From JANNXQ01 sp038238555 (GTDB lineage Bacteria; Verrucomicrobiota; Verrucomicrobiia; Chthoniobacterales; Chthoniobacteraceae): DNA of 64,000 nucleotides. The stretch covers positions 14,850 to 78,849 of the forward strand of contig JBBRXP010000004.1 of NCBI GenBank assembly GCA_038238555.1. Reading direction: 5' to 3'. A program made the translations under genes and the position numbers. Numbering within the stretch: the first letter of the stretch is position 1; each line of letters starts with the position of its first letter. This document shows positions 50,761 through 59,791 of this stretch, piece after piece. The notes beneath the pieces were generated by a model, which worked only from the letters and a program-made list of their open reading frames with translations, did not search any database and was not told the DNA's origin.

Positions 50761-51501
50761 ATGCCCCGCCAACCCACTCACCCGCTTGCGGAACATCCGC
50801 TCGACTGTCTGGGTGGCAAAGTGCCGGACTGCTCCTATCCACAGACTAACCGCGGGTATCTAACGATGGTCATGCTCGAAGCGTCGCTGCGCCTGTCCGC
50901 GCCCTATGTGCGTGGAAAACTGCTCGATGTAGGTTGCGGACGAAAACCGTATCAGAAGACCTATTTTGCAAACGCGGAATCGTATCTCGGAACCGATTAT
51001 CTCACGGATCGATCGACTCCCGACATCGTAGCCTCAGCGACCGAACTCCCGCTCCCGGATTGCCACTTCGACACAGTGGTGAGTACCGAAGTTCTGGAGC
51101 ACCTGCCGGAACCCCTGCGCGCTTTGCGCGAAATGCATCGCGTCCTCAAGCCGGACGGTCATCTCATTTTGAGCGCGCCCATGCACTGGCCCAGGCACGA
51201 TTTGCCGTACGATTTCTATCGCTACACCTATGATGGTTTGCTGCATCTGCTCAAAGAGAGCGATTTTGAAGTCGTGCGCCTCTTCAATCGCGGCCGGGCC
51301 TACGCCTTCCTCGGCCAGGTGGTGCAACACATCCAGCCGGTTCCTTATCATTGGTTTTCGTTTCTCCTTAATCGCTTCTTTCTCTGGTGCGACCTGCACT
51401 TGCAGCAGGACGTCATTACGCTGGGCTGGACGGTCATTGCGCGCCCCATCGACTCGTCCAGCGCAGTACGATCCGTCGAAGGGGGCGCAAAGCCGGCGTG
51501 A
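50761..51501 (+). CDS. Class I SAM-dependent methyltransferase
   Basis: A 246-residue methyltransferase of the Methyltransf_11 type. Motif I is GKLLDVGCGRKPYQKTYF, motif II SYLGTDYLTDRS, and motif IV DTVVSTEVLEHLPEPLRALR, followed by HLILSAPMHWPRHDLPYDFY. The segment RHDLPYDFYRYT is common in methyltransferases encoded within O-antigen and exopolysaccharide clusters. It starts 8 nt after the flippase stop, so it is co-transcribed. The last 68 nt overlap the convergent glycosyltransferase gene. Confidence 0.88.
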   Translation: MPRQPTHPLAEHPLDCLGGKVPDCSYPQTNRGYLTMVMLEASLRLSAPYVRGKLLDVGCGRKPYQKTYFANAESYLGTDYLTDRSTPDIVASATELPLPDCHFDTVVSTEVLEHLPEPLRALREMHRVLKPDGHLILSAPMHWPRHDLPYDFYRYTYDGLLHLLKESDFEVVRLFNRGRAYAFLGQVVQHIQPVPYHWFSFLLNRFFLWCDLHLQQDVITLGWTVIARPIDSSSAVRSVEGGAKPA

Positions 51502-52654
51502 AGTAGAGCGGATGCGCGGCGCGCAATGGCGCCCGGATAAGCCAGCCTTGCGACCATTGGGGCTGCGTCGAAGATGTGAGCACGCTTACCCATTTGTCGG
51601 TCATGGCTATCACGGAAAACTCGCGGCGAATCTTTTCCTGGGAATAGGTTGCCATTTTGCGCATTTCATCCCGGTTCCCGTGCAGCCATAGGATTGCATC
51701 GGCATAGCCGGCGACGTTCTCCGGAGGCACCATGATTCCGTTCCGCGGCTCGATAGCTTGCCGAATTCCGCTCGGAAGGTCGCTGACCACGGGAATCATT
51801 CCGTGACTCATTGCCTCCATGAGACTCATGGGTAATCCTTCGGCATCGGAAGCTAACAGGAATACATCGTGTTCGACCATGAGTGCCGGAACGTCTTGAT
51901 AGTTCACATGACCAGCAAAGCGGATTTGCTGATCTGCCCGGCTGGTTTTCATCTCCCGTTGCAACATGCCCAGTTCCTTCCCTTCCCCTGCGATGGTCCA
52001 AATGAATGGGATCTCTGATTGAATAAGTCTATTCAAAATGTGAGGAAAGAGATGGACTCGCTTTTGACCCTGTTCCAAGCGGCCAAGATAGAGAATGCGC
52101 AACGGTTGTTCGGGGGGAAACTCTCGGGTTACAATCTGCTCTGGAAGAGCAACGCCGCTGGTTAAACAATGAATCGACTTGCCGGCAAACTCCGGTAGCG
52201 CCGCTAGTGTGTGACAAATCCGCTCCGAGACGCCGATCGCGACGTCAATAAGCCCGGCATACGGAATGATCGCATCGTAAAAAATGGCGTGGTCGGCTTG
52301 CACCATGGCAACCCGCTTGGCGCCCGGTGGGACATAGCGTAAGACCTCGTAACTCGTTTCACCGAGGCAGGCGATCACGGCAGACGGGTGAAAGGCGGCA
52401 ACAGTATCTAGTGTAATGGCCAGCCGATCTTCGAAGATCTTAGTCCTCTGATCCTGAAGGCTGGTCGGGACACCATGCGCCTCAAAGTGTGTCGCGAATG
52501 GATTTTCCCGTTCCAAGCTCGCAACCATGACTGGAATCTGACGGCGCGACAGTTCGGCAGTGAGATTGCAAAGCAGAGTTGTCGCGCCTCCAAACCCGAG
52601 ACCGCTGATGAATGCAAAGCGGCCGATGGTCTGAGATCCGAGGGCGGGCGGCAT
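51434..52654 (-). CDS. GT4-family glycosyltransferase
   Basis: A 406-residue GT-B fold enzyme. The N-terminal domain has RFAFISGLGFGGATTLLCNL (Gly-rich acceptor loop). The C-terminal GT4 domain has RILYLGRLEQGQKRVHLF, WTIAGEGKELGMLQRE, and the donor-binding DVFLLASDAEGLPMSLMEAM (E-x7-E type motif), then GMIPVVSDLPSG. It would add a hexose from a nucleotide-sugar donor in the cytoplasm. It is transcribed against the methyltransferase at 50761 with a 3' overlap of 68 nt. Upstream and in the same direction lies the FkbM gene, 12 nt away. Sugar and linkage are unknown. Confidence 0.88.
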   Translation of the reverse strand: MPPALGSQTIGRFAFISGLGFGGATTLLCNLTAELSRRQIPVMVASLERENPFATHFEAHGVPTSLQDQRTKIFEDRLAITLDTVAAFHPSAVIACLGETSYEVLRYVPPGAKRVAMVQADHAIFYDAIIPYAGLIDVAIGVSERICHTLAALPEFAGKSIHCLTSGVALPEQIVTREFPPEQPLRILYLGRLEQGQKRVHLFPHILNRLIQSEIPFIWTIAGEGKELGMLQREMKTSRADQQIRFAGHVNYQDVPALMVEHDVFLLASDAEGLPMSLMEAMSHGMIPVVSDLPSGIRQAIEPRNGIMVPPENVAGYADAILWLHGNRDEMRKMATYSQEKIRREFSVIAMTDKWVSVLTSSTQPQWSQGWLIRAPLRAAHPLYFTPALRPLRRIVLRWTSRWGAQ

Positions 52655-52666
52655 TGCGCGCGATGG

Positions 52667-53428
52667 CTATGCTGGATTGATCGCTCTTTCGAGAGCCAAT
52701 GGATTGACGAAAAGGATGTCGCACCAGCGGACCGAGTGGTGAGTAGTCCGGGTGTGAGAGTAGAGGTCCACTAACTCATACCCGAACTGGATCAGCATCG
52801 CGTAGAGCTCGGAAAAAGTGGTCTGGCCCTTGTAGTGCGATTCAAAAGTTACTTCGGTGTAGATCAAGGCAATCCGCCGTTGGCCCAGCAACTCGCTGGC
52901 ACCGGCGATAACCTTCGATTCGAATCCTTGAACATCGATTTTAAGCAGGTCGATTGTCGCGATCTGGTTGTCGCGGCAGAATGTGTCCAGTGTTGTCACG
53001 GGAGTTTCGACGCGTTCGACGTTTTTCATCAACGAACGTGTCCCAGGGTCGGCAACGTCCGGACGTGCCGGGAGGAGCGAGTTTGTTGCACTGAATTGAT
53101 TGACGAAAAGGGTCTGGGTTGAACAACTGTCGCCGATGGCTGAATTGACCGGCCTGACATGCGGCCACGGAGCCACGTTTTCTTGCAAAATGGTGAAGGT
53201 TTTTGGGAAAGGCTCGAAGGAATAGATCGTAGCCAAAGGAAATTTTCTGGCGTATTCCATCGCACTTTCACCCACATGCGCTCCCACATCGAAAATCGTC
53301 CGCAACGCCCTCTTTCCGAACATCCGCTGGATGTCGAAATTCCCATCCAGACCGATATGGGAGGTCTTGCGGATGTCGTAGCCCGCTGAGAGCAGCAAGT
53401 CGCGTAGGATATTCTTGAGTGGATTCAT
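52667..53428 (-). CDS. FkbM-family methyltransferase
   Basis: A 253-residue FkbM-type SAM-dependent O-methyltransferase. Motif I is TIFDVGAHVGESAMEYARKF, followed by ATIYSFEPFPKTFTILQEN. The domain signature IDLLKIDVQGFESKVIAGAS and the end region IALIYTEVTFESHYKGQ match the family well. It probably O-methylates a sugar of the surface glycan. It lies just before the minus-strand glycosyltransferase (12-nt gap), so the two form a small operon, divergent from the transferase at 53524. Confidence 0.92.
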   Translation of the reverse strand: MNPLKNILRDLLLSAGYDIRKTSHIGLDGNFDIQRMFGKRALRTIFDVGAHVGESAMEYARKFPLATIYSFEPFPKTFTILQENVAPWPHVRPVNSAIGDSCSTQTLFVNQFSATNSLLPARPDVADPGTRSLMKNVERVETPVTTLDTFCRDNQIATIDLLKIDVQGFESKVIAGASELLGQRRIALIYTEVTFESHYKGQTTFSELYAMLIQFGYELVDLYSHTRTTHHSVRWCDILFVNPLALERAINPA

Positions 53429-53523
53429 TCGGGAGATCGACGCGAGATGGCGGGTGCGTTTAGGAGTTCCTTCTGCCGCATGGGTAAGATTATGTCACGC
53501 GTCAAGCCTGCCCCCCGCGAGCT

Positions 53524-54777
53524 TTGCTTTTCGGTGCCGCGCCGAGCAATTTTTCCCAACCGGTGAAGACAAACCGTAACACTCCAGGCCGTGAGACCGC
53601 GGCACTCCCCGCCACAAAGGGGAGAATCATTTGCTTGAGCAATGTCTTCGACCGGCAATATCAGGAGGTCCGTGCAGAGCAGGTGGCTCTTACACTCAGT
53701 TCGGGGAAGCGCCGGGATCTCTTTGCCTGCTTGGAACGCGCCAGTGGCCGGGAGGTGATCGTGCTGTCGTCCCCTCCAAAACCTCTTCAGCGACATCGGG
53801 CGCGCTGGTTGCCGCCGGTCGAGACGTTCTTTTCCACTCAGCGGCAGTCGGTATGCGGGAATTGGGACGGGGCAAAGATTCGTATTCCCAGTAGTTGGCT
53901 GTGCTATGCGAAGCATGTCTTCAAACACACGCGGGACGGTGACATCGTCCTCCTGGATAATTACGAGTTCCTTTATGTTGTGGCCGCTTATGCGGCGAAG
54001 CTATTCCGCGAGCTTGTCTTTGTGCTCGACTACGAGGATGGGAAACACGCCAGTGACCAAGGCTGGGATCGCTTGCTGAGCGGCACCGCAGAATACTTTG
54101 GACGACCATTGCTCCGGGGCGCGTTACTCGCTCATCCGGCGCTGGCCAGCCGTCTGCCGGCGGACTTACTCTGCGAGTTAGTCCCAGGCTTCCTGCGTCC
54201 GACGCAGACCCGAATGGGTTCGCGAAGGCCGGATGGCCCGGTGAAATTCCTCTACTCCGGCTCGCTCGATAAACCGCGTGGAGTCGATTTGCTGCTCGGC
54301 GCTCTCCCGCTCCTTCCGAGAGATGGCTGGGAATTGCACCTGACAGGCAGCGGACCGCTCCAACCGCTCGTCGTCGAAACGGCTGCCGATCCGCGCTGGC
54401 TCGGCCGGGTGCAATATCGCGGTATGCTTTCGTCCGACGAACATGAGTACCTTCTGGCCACCTGCGACGTGGCGATCAACTGTCAGCGCTCGTCCGATCC
54501 CATCTCGGATGTGACCTACCCCTCGAAGACTTTCACCTACCTTTCCGCGGGCCTGCGCCTCATCAGCAGCACCGCTAGCAGCGTTCGCGAAGTGCTCGGC
54601 TTGGCTTGCTGGTATTATCTCGTGGAATCTTCGGCATCCCTCGCCGCGGTCATGACCCGGATGATCAGCGATGGTCTGCCAGAAGTGCCGGAGGCAGCAT
54701 TACGCGGGATGCTAGCCCGGTATTCGATTGAGGGCACCACGCGCCGACTGAAAACCTTTCTGGAAAGGATAGCCTAG
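53524..54777 (+). CDS. Glycosyltransferase (GT-B fold)
   Basis: A 417-residue protein. The N-terminal half has a short strand start (GRIICLSNVFDRQYQEVRA) and FVLDYEDGKHASDQGWDR. The C-terminal GT1/GT4-like domain is clear from VKFLYSGSLDKPRGVDLLLG, WELHLTGSGPLQPLV, RVQYRGMLSSDEHEYLLAT and DVAINCQRSSDPISDVTYPS. The start is uncertain: TTG at 53524 is the first in-frame candidate, but the conserved part begins only at about residue 33, and a GTG about 40 nt further on is also possible. It begins a run of glycosyltransferases with 4-nt or shorter gaps. Specificity unknown. Confidence 0.8.
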   Translation: MLFGAAPSNFSQPVKTNRNTPGRETAALPATKGRIICLSNVFDRQYQEVRAEQVALTLSSGKRRDLFACLERASGREVIVLSSPPKPLQRHRARWLPPVETFFSTQRQSVCGNWDGAKIRIPSSWLCYAKHVFKHTRDGDIVLLDNYEFLYVVAAYAAKLFRELVFVLDYEDGKHASDQGWDRLLSGTAEYFGRPLLRGALLAHPALASRLPADLLCELVPGFLRPTQTRMGSRRPDGPVKFLYSGSLDKPRGVDLLLGALPLLPRDGWELHLTGSGPLQPLVVETAADPRWLGRVQYRGMLSSDEHEYLLATCDVAINCQRSSDPISDVTYPSKTFTYLSAGLRLISSTASSVREVLGLACWYYLVESSASLAAVMTRMISDGLPEVPEAALRGMLARYSIEGTTRRLKTFLERIA

Positions 54778-54781
54778 ACCG

Positions 54782-55945
54782 ATGGCCACCCCATCTCACC
54801 CATCGACATTGCTGGTCACTTGCGGAGGGTGGTATCTGGCACAAACGGCGCGCGCTTTTTTGCAGCGCGATGCGCTCGCGCAATTATGGCTTTCGGCAAA
54901 GAACACCACGCAGATCCCAGCGGAGAAATTCCGCCGATGCTGGCCCTTTCATGTGCTCATGAAACCATTCTTTCATCTTGCCCCGCAAATCTGGACGGAG
55001 CGTGTGTTCTACGCGTTTTTCCCTGCCTGGCAGGCGTGGGTGCGCAGCGGCCCGACCCCGGAGTTTCGGGTTGCCCAGGCGATCATGGGATACGCGACGG
55101 AAGTGTTCGATCTCGCGGAGCAGCGGGGCGCTTTGAAAGTGCTCGATTGCCAGAACAGTCATCCGACTAGCTACTACGGCTACTGGCAGCGCGAATGCGA
55201 CGTATGGTGTCCGGGGCATCGCGTGCCGATCCCGCAGTGGATGTTTGGCCGCATGAATCGTGAATTGGAACGAGCCGACGTGGTGCTCTGCCCGTCGGAT
55301 TTCGTCCGAGACACTATGATCTCGAATGGAGTCCCGGCGGAAAAATGCTTCGTCAGCCCTTTCGGCGTGGATACGTCCATCTTCCGACCGCGGCCGGAAC
55401 CGCCGCCGGTTCCCCGCTTTGTCTGCGTCGGCACCATCTGCCTGCGTAAAGGCCACCAGTATTTGTTCCGCGCTTTCGAGCGGGTGAAAGCGATTCTTCC
55501 CAACGCGGAATTGATCTGTGTGGGTGATTACAAATGCGACTTTGATCGGGAACGCCCGCGGTGGGCAGGCAGCTTCCGCCGCATTCCCCATCTCAGTCAC
55601 ACGGAACTCGCCGCGCTCATGCAGACTTGTTCGGCCTGCGTTCTGGCTTCTGTCGAAGAGGGTTTTGCGCGGGTGATTTCCGAATCGATGGGAGCAGGCT
55701 TGCCGGTTGTCGCCACGTATGAAAGCGGCGCGCGGACGGAGGTGACCCATGGCGTCGAGGGCCTGATCGTCCCCGCCAGAAAACCGGATCTGCTTGCCGA
55801 TGCGATGATCGAGATCGTGCGCGACCGCGCTGCCAATGCACGCATGGGCCTGTCTGCATACACCCGCGCCAGCAGTCAGAATTCCTGGCAGGACTACGGC
55901 GATCGCTTACTCGCCGAATATGCCAGGCGGCTCTCGATCCGTTGA
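54782..55945 (+). CDS. GT4-family glycosyltransferase
   Basis: A 387-residue GT-B enzyme. The N-terminal part reads STLLVTCGGWYLAQTARAF; the acceptor region includes DCQNSHPTSYYGYWQRECD. The donor domain includes FVCVGTICLRKGHQYLFRAF, AELICVGDYKCDFDRERP, and the acidic motif CVLASVEEGFARVISESMGA, followed by GLPVVATYESGARTEV. The gene is 4 nt after the previous transferase and overlaps the next start (TGATG), so all three are expected on one mRNA. The transferred sugar is not predictable. Confidence 0.9.
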   Translation: MATPSHPSTLLVTCGGWYLAQTARAFLQRDALAQLWLSAKNTTQIPAEKFRRCWPFHVLMKPFFHLAPQIWTERVFYAFFPAWQAWVRSGPTPEFRVAQAIMGYATEVFDLAEQRGALKVLDCQNSHPTSYYGYWQRECDVWCPGHRVPIPQWMFGRMNRELERADVVLCPSDFVRDTMISNGVPAEKCFVSPFGVDTSIFRPRPEPPPVPRFVCVGTICLRKGHQYLFRAFERVKAILPNAELICVGDYKCDFDRERPRWAGSFRRIPHLSHTELAALMQTCSACVLASVEEGFARVISESMGAGLPVVATYESGARTEVTHGVEGLIVPARKPDLLADAMIEIVRDRAANARMGLSAYTRASSQNSWQDYGDRLLAEYARRLSIR

Positions 55946-57105
55946 TGCGCATCGCCTTTCTCGCCACCGATAACCGTGAGCATCATCGGCGCTACGATGT
56001 GCCTGTGCCGTATTTCGGTCCCGCGCCCGAGGCGGCGCTTGCTGGTTTGGCGACGGAGCGCGAACTCGAAGTGCACGTCGTTGCCTGCACGCAGCGGCCC
56101 ATGAAGTCGCCGGAAAAGCTCGCCGACAATACTTGGTTTCACCTGCTCCACGTCCCAAAATTCGGATGGATGCGCACCGGCTATCAGGGTTGCATCCGCG
56201 CCATTCGCCGACACCTTCGGCTGTTGAAACCCCATCTCGTGCATGGGCAGGGCACCGAGCGTGAGTGCGCGCTGAGCGCGATTTTTTCGGGCCGGCCAAA
56301 CGTGGTCACTGTTCACGGGAATATGGTGCAAATCGAGAAACACGTTCCCGCACCCTTCGGCGGCTACTACTGGCTGGCGGCGCGCCTCGAGGATTTTGCG
56401 TTGCCGCGCACCGGTGGGGTCTTCTGTAATTCCGCCTACACCGAAGACCTGATCCGGCCGCGGGCCCGGCGGACCTGGCGGGTGCCAAACGCGCTCAGGC
56501 CCGAGTTTTTCGCACGACTGCCCACCTTCAGCATGACTCCGCAGCCGGTGCTCTTGAGTGTCGGCATCATCGGGCAGCGCAAGCGTCAACTCGAACTGTT
56601 GACCGTCGCGGAAGAACTCCATCGCGCTGGCCTGAAGTTTGAATTGCACTTCATCGGCGATGCCGATCCGCGTGATCCTTACGCGGCGGAGTTTCGCCGC
56701 CGCGTTTTTTCCGCGGAAGCGCGCGGCTTCGCCCGCTATCTCGGAACAAAATCCACCGCCGAAGTGATCGCCGCCTGCGATGCCGCATCCGCGTTGGTCC
56801 ATGTCCCAAGCGAGGAAGCATTCGGTCTGGTGGTTGCCGAGGCTCTGGCGCGGAATCTCAAATTCTTCGGCACGGACCTCGGCGGCATCCGCGACATCGC
56901 CGGCGGAGTCGAAGGCGCGGAGCTTTTTCCGCTGGAAGATCGGGATGCGTTGCAAGCGGCCATCGCTGCGTGGCTGCAGGCCGGCTCACCCCGTCCGATT
57001 GCCGCGGCCGCGGAAATGCGGCGGCGTTACCACCCCGAGATCATCGCGCGGCAGCACGTGGAGATTTACCGCGAAGTACTTGCCGGCGCGGCGCGGAATC
57101 CGTAA
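55945..57105 (+). CDS. GT4-family glycosyltransferase
   Basis: A 386-residue GT-B enzyme starting at the ATG at 55945, which overlaps the preceding stop. The N-terminal half has RIAFLATDNREHHRRYDVPV and LVHGQGTERECALSAIFSG, NVVTVHGNMVQIEKH. The donor domain has PVLLSVGIIGQRKRQLELLT, FELHFIGDADPRDPYAAEF and the acidic motif ALVHVPSEEAFGLVVAEALA. It resembles rhamnosyl/mannosyl transferases of exopolysaccharide clusters. It is followed 12 nt later by a methyltransferase-like gene. Confidence 0.9.
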   Translation: MRIAFLATDNREHHRRYDVPVPYFGPAPEAALAGLATERELEVHVVACTQRPMKSPEKLADNTWFHLLHVPKFGWMRTGYQGCIRAIRRHLRLLKPHLVHGQGTERECALSAIFSGRPNVVTVHGNMVQIEKHVPAPFGGYYWLAARLEDFALPRTGGVFCNSAYTEDLIRPRARRTWRVPNALRPEFFARLPTFSMTPQPVLLSVGIIGQRKRQLELLTVAEELHRAGLKFELHFIGDADPRDPYAAEFRRRVFSAEARGFARYLGTKSTAEVIAACDAASALVHVPSEEAFGLVVAEALARNLKFFGTDLGGIRDIAGGVEGAELFPLEDRDALQAAIAAWLQAGSPRPIAAAAEMRRRYHPEIIARQHVEIYREVLAGAARNP

Positions 57106-57117
57106 CTCACACGACTC

Positions 57118-57834
57118 ATGTCAGCCGTCGAAATCTCGGGCCAGCTCAATGCCGAAGAGCGGCGCATCCTCACTGCGGCGATTCTCGACGCTTCGGAGAA
57201 ACCGCGGATTGTGATCGAGATCGGCACCTGGCTGGGCGGCGGCAGCACGCTGCATTTTCTCAAGGCGCTGCAACAAAATGGAGAGGGCCATCTCTGGGGA
57301 GTCGAAGCCGACCGATCGATCTACGAGCGGATGCTCGAAAACATTCGCGCCGCCGCGCCCGAGGCGATGCACCGCTTCACGCCACTCTTCGGTTTCTCCC
57401 AGCAGGTGATCCCGCGGTGGCTCGAGGAAATCGGCCCCGATGCCCGGGTGGATGTCGCATTCCTCGACGGCGGCGATAATCCCATGGAGCAGATTACCGA
57501 GTTCCAACTGCTGGCCGACCGCATGCCTGTCGGCGGACAACTTCTCGCCCACGATGCCAAGCTGCGGAAGGGTAAATGGCTGCGCCCCTATCTTTCGTTG
57601 CTGGATAACTGGCAGGCTGAACTCCACGACATCAGCACCGAGGGGCTGCTCACCGCCTTGAAACTTCGCGACTCTCCATCCGCCGAAAGCCGCAACGCGG
57701 CTGCGCGGAAGCTGCGCGCGCTCCGGCTGCAACCCATCGAATTGATCGGCCGGTTTGTTCCCCGGAAACTTTGCGCGCTCCTCCTGCAAGCCATGCCCGA
57801 GTCATTGCGACAGAGCGTGTCGCAAGGCCGGTAA
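57118..57834 (+). CDS. Class I SAM-dependent methyltransferase (Methyltransf_24-like)
   Basis: A 238-residue protein with motif I as IVIEIGTWLGGGSTLHFLKA, then GHLWGVEADRSIYERMLENI and DARVDVAFLDGGDNPMEQIT. The pattern (E-I-G-x-x-x-G-x-S, and FLDGG) matches Methyltransf_24 and cephalosporin-hydroxylase-like methyltransferases. The C-terminal 60 residues are Arg/Leu-rich and may bind membrane or partner proteins. It is the last plus-strand gene of this run; the convergent DUF6492 gene ends 1 nt later. Confidence 0.82.
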   Translation: MSAVEISGQLNAEERRILTAAILDASEKPRIVIEIGTWLGGGSTLHFLKALQQNGEGHLWGVEADRSIYERMLENIRAAAPEAMHRFTPLFGFSQQVIPRWLEEIGPDARVDVAFLDGGDNPMEQITEFQLLADRMPVGGQLLAHDAKLRKGKWLRPYLSLLDNWQAELHDISTEGLLTALKLRDSPSAESRNAAARKLRALRLQPIELIGRFVPRKLCALLLQAMPESLRQSVSQGR

Positions 57835-57835
57835 G

Positions 57836-58723
57836 TTACTTTTCGCCCAGCCACGCACGCAGCTTCCGCACGAAGCTTCGCAAGGGCATCTGCCCCGACT
57901 CAAACGCGGCGAATGCATACTGCTCGCCAAGCTGAACAAGATCCGCGGATGACGGCATCCCTCTCGTTACTCGCGACCCATCCCTCAACCACGGTAACTG
58001 CCGGTATGTCACGCGCTCGGGGTAGTTATTCTTTAAGTAATGCCCGAGCATCTCGTATTCGCTGAAGAGATTGGTACTGCCTCCTTCGAGGTTACCCATC
58101 ATCTTCCACGCCCACTGCTCCGGGCCCGCGAAGTTACTTTCGATCGCCGCCAGCATCTCCCGCAGCACGCTCTTCTGCACGAGCATGTGCTGCGAGATGA
58201 AGGAGCATTCGCGCCGCGGTTCCTGTCGGAGTAACCGGCGATAAGTATCGAAGTAAGGAAGGTGCTCTTCTTGAGCGGTGGTAAGTAACATCCGATCGTT
58301 CGCATCGAAAAATTCCAACGTTCGCAACGGGATCGTGTCCGCATCCCAGATGAGGTAATAATCATCCCCCGGCTCCCGGAATGCGAAGGTGAACTTCAAG
58401 AGTTGCTGAAAGTACCAGCCCGCGCCTTGCGGAAAGCCGGGAAGCGGAAGCCGGCGAAGCTTTCCCAATGTCATGCCGGGGATCAGCGCATCTTCATCGA
58501 GCAATTGCACATCGCCACCAAGCGTGCGCCGGCATCGGGGAAAATTCGACGCCGCGGTAATGACGTGCAGTTGCTTGAAAGGAACGAAGCGTTGCAAGCC
58601 ATCGAGTGTCAGCCGGAGGATGCGCAAGTCCGCGGCCCGGCACGCGGTCACAACATCGAGAGAACGGTTGCGAAGGCTTCCGGGCGGCATGGGTGGCAGG
58701 ATAACCACGGGCTTCGCGATCAC
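57836..58723 (-). CDS. DUF6492-type putative glycosyltransferase
   Basis: A 295-residue protein. The start (RSLDVVTACRAADLRILRLT) and the DxD motif in YYLIWDADTIPLRTLEFFD suggest a GT-A nucleotide-sugar transferase. Other conserved parts are QQLLKFTFAFREPGDDYYL, CSFISQHMLVQKSVLREMLA and NLFSEYEMLGHYLKNNYP, matching DUF6492. A GTG at 58723 is used; the ATG at 58690 is a possible shorter start. The DNA is unusual in that GTTAC/GTAAC pentamers are frequent. It probably adds a sugar to the surface glycan. Confidence 0.78.
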   Translation of the reverse strand: MIAKPVVILPPMPPGSLRNRSLDVVTACRAADLRILRLTLDGLQRFVPFKQLHVITAASNFPRCRRTLGGDVQLLDEDALIPGMTLGKLRRLPLPGFPQGAGWYFQQLLKFTFAFREPGDDYYLIWDADTIPLRTLEFFDANDRMLLTTAQEEHLPYFDTYRRLLRQEPRRECSFISQHMLVQKSVLREMLAAIESNFAGPEQWAWKMMGNLEGGSTNLFSEYEMLGHYLKNNYPERVTYRQLPWLRDGSRVTRGMPSSADLVQLGEQYAFAAFESGQMPLRSFVRKLRAWLGEK

Positions 58724-58759
58724 AAGCGGTGCGGGCCGCTGCCGGCACTGGTGATGGGA

Positions 58760-59731
58760 TCAAATCAACCGGAAGCGGGCGAGGTCTTGGGAATCGACCA
58801 CGCCAAGGGGGGTGTTGGTTTCGCTCACCACTACGAGGTCGTCTATGCGGTGCGTTTCGAGAATGTGCAGGACTTCGGCGGCGAGTTTGTCGGCGCGGAT
58901 GGCGATGGGATTTTTCGTCATGAAATCTGCGACGGATTTTTCGAGCAGATCGGCGCGGGCCTGGATGTGGCGGCCGAAATCGCCGTGCGTGAAGATGCCG
59001 GCGAGTGTGCCATCAGGCGCGGTGACGACGGCGGCGCCGGCGCGGACTTTGGCCATCGCGTGCAGGACTTCGCGCACGGTGGCGTGCGGGGCGACCAGCG
59101 CCATCTGTTCGGGGCCGCGCATGATTTGATGCACGCGGAGCAGGAGCGTGCGTCCGAGCCGGCCGCCGGGATGGAAGCGGGCGAAGTCTTCGCGTGTAAA
59201 ACCGCGCGCTTCGAGGAGCACCATCGCGAGGGCGTCGCCGAGCACTAGCATGGCGGTGGTGCTGGAAGTGGGCGCGAGCACGAGCGGGCAGGCTTCGCGC
59301 TCGACGCGCACGTCGAGATGGACGTGGCTGTGGCTGGCCAGGAATGAGGCGGGGTGGCCTGTCATCGCGACGATCTTCACGTCAAAGCGGGCGAGAGCGG
59401 GGAGGATGGCGATGAGTTCATCGGTCTCGCCGCTGTAGCTGAGCGCGAGGATGACATCGCCATCCGAGACGAGGCCGAGGTCGCCGTGCAGCGCGTTGAG
59501 CGAATTGAGCACCACGGCGGGCGAGCCGGTGCTGGTGAAGGTGGCGGCGATCTTTTCGCCGATGTGGCCCGACTTGCCGACACCGCACACGACGATCTTG
59601 CCGCGACTCTCGATGCACGCGCGGAGGGTATCGACGGCGCGGACGAACGACTCGTCGAGCCGCTCGAGCAGCCGTTGGATTTCGGCGATTTCGAGTCCGA
59701 TGACGCGGCGCGCTTTTTCGAGATAATCCAT
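58760..59731 (-). CDS. kdsD: Arabinose-5-phosphate isomerase (KdsD/KpsF/GutQ family)
   Basis: A 323-residue enzyme that interconverts ribulose-5-phosphate and arabinose-5-phosphate, the first step to Kdo. The SIS domain covers about residues 35-170 with KIVVCGVGKSGHIGEKIAAT, GDLGLVSDGDVILALSYSGE and VREACPLVLAPTSSTTAML-like spacing (CPLVLAPTSSTTAMLVLGDA). Two CBS domains follow (VHQIMRGPEQMALVAPHATV and SVADFMTKNPIAIRADKLA). The ATG at 59731 is chosen. The length and domain order are normal. It suggests Kdo-containing LPS or capsule, consistent with the surrounding cluster. Divergent from the transferase at 59792 across 60 nt. Confidence 0.93.
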   Translation of the reverse strand: MDYLEKARRVIGLEIAEIQRLLERLDESFVRAVDTLRACIESRGKIVVCGVGKSGHIGEKIAATFTSTGSPAVVLNSLNALHGDLGLVSDGDVILALSYSGETDELIAILPALARFDVKIVAMTGHPASFLASHSHVHLDVRVEREACPLVLAPTSSTTAMLVLGDALAMVLLEARGFTREDFARFHPGGRLGRTLLLRVHQIMRGPEQMALVAPHATVREVLHAMAKVRAGAAVVTAPDGTLAGIFTHGDFGRHIQARADLLEKSVADFMTKNPIAIRADKLAAEVLHILETHRIDDLVVVSETNTPLGVVDSQDLARFRLI

Positions 59732-59791
59732 CGCGCCGGTTGTCGTCTGCTTGCTTCGGCTCGACAAGCCGGCATTGAGTGGCTCGACCGC

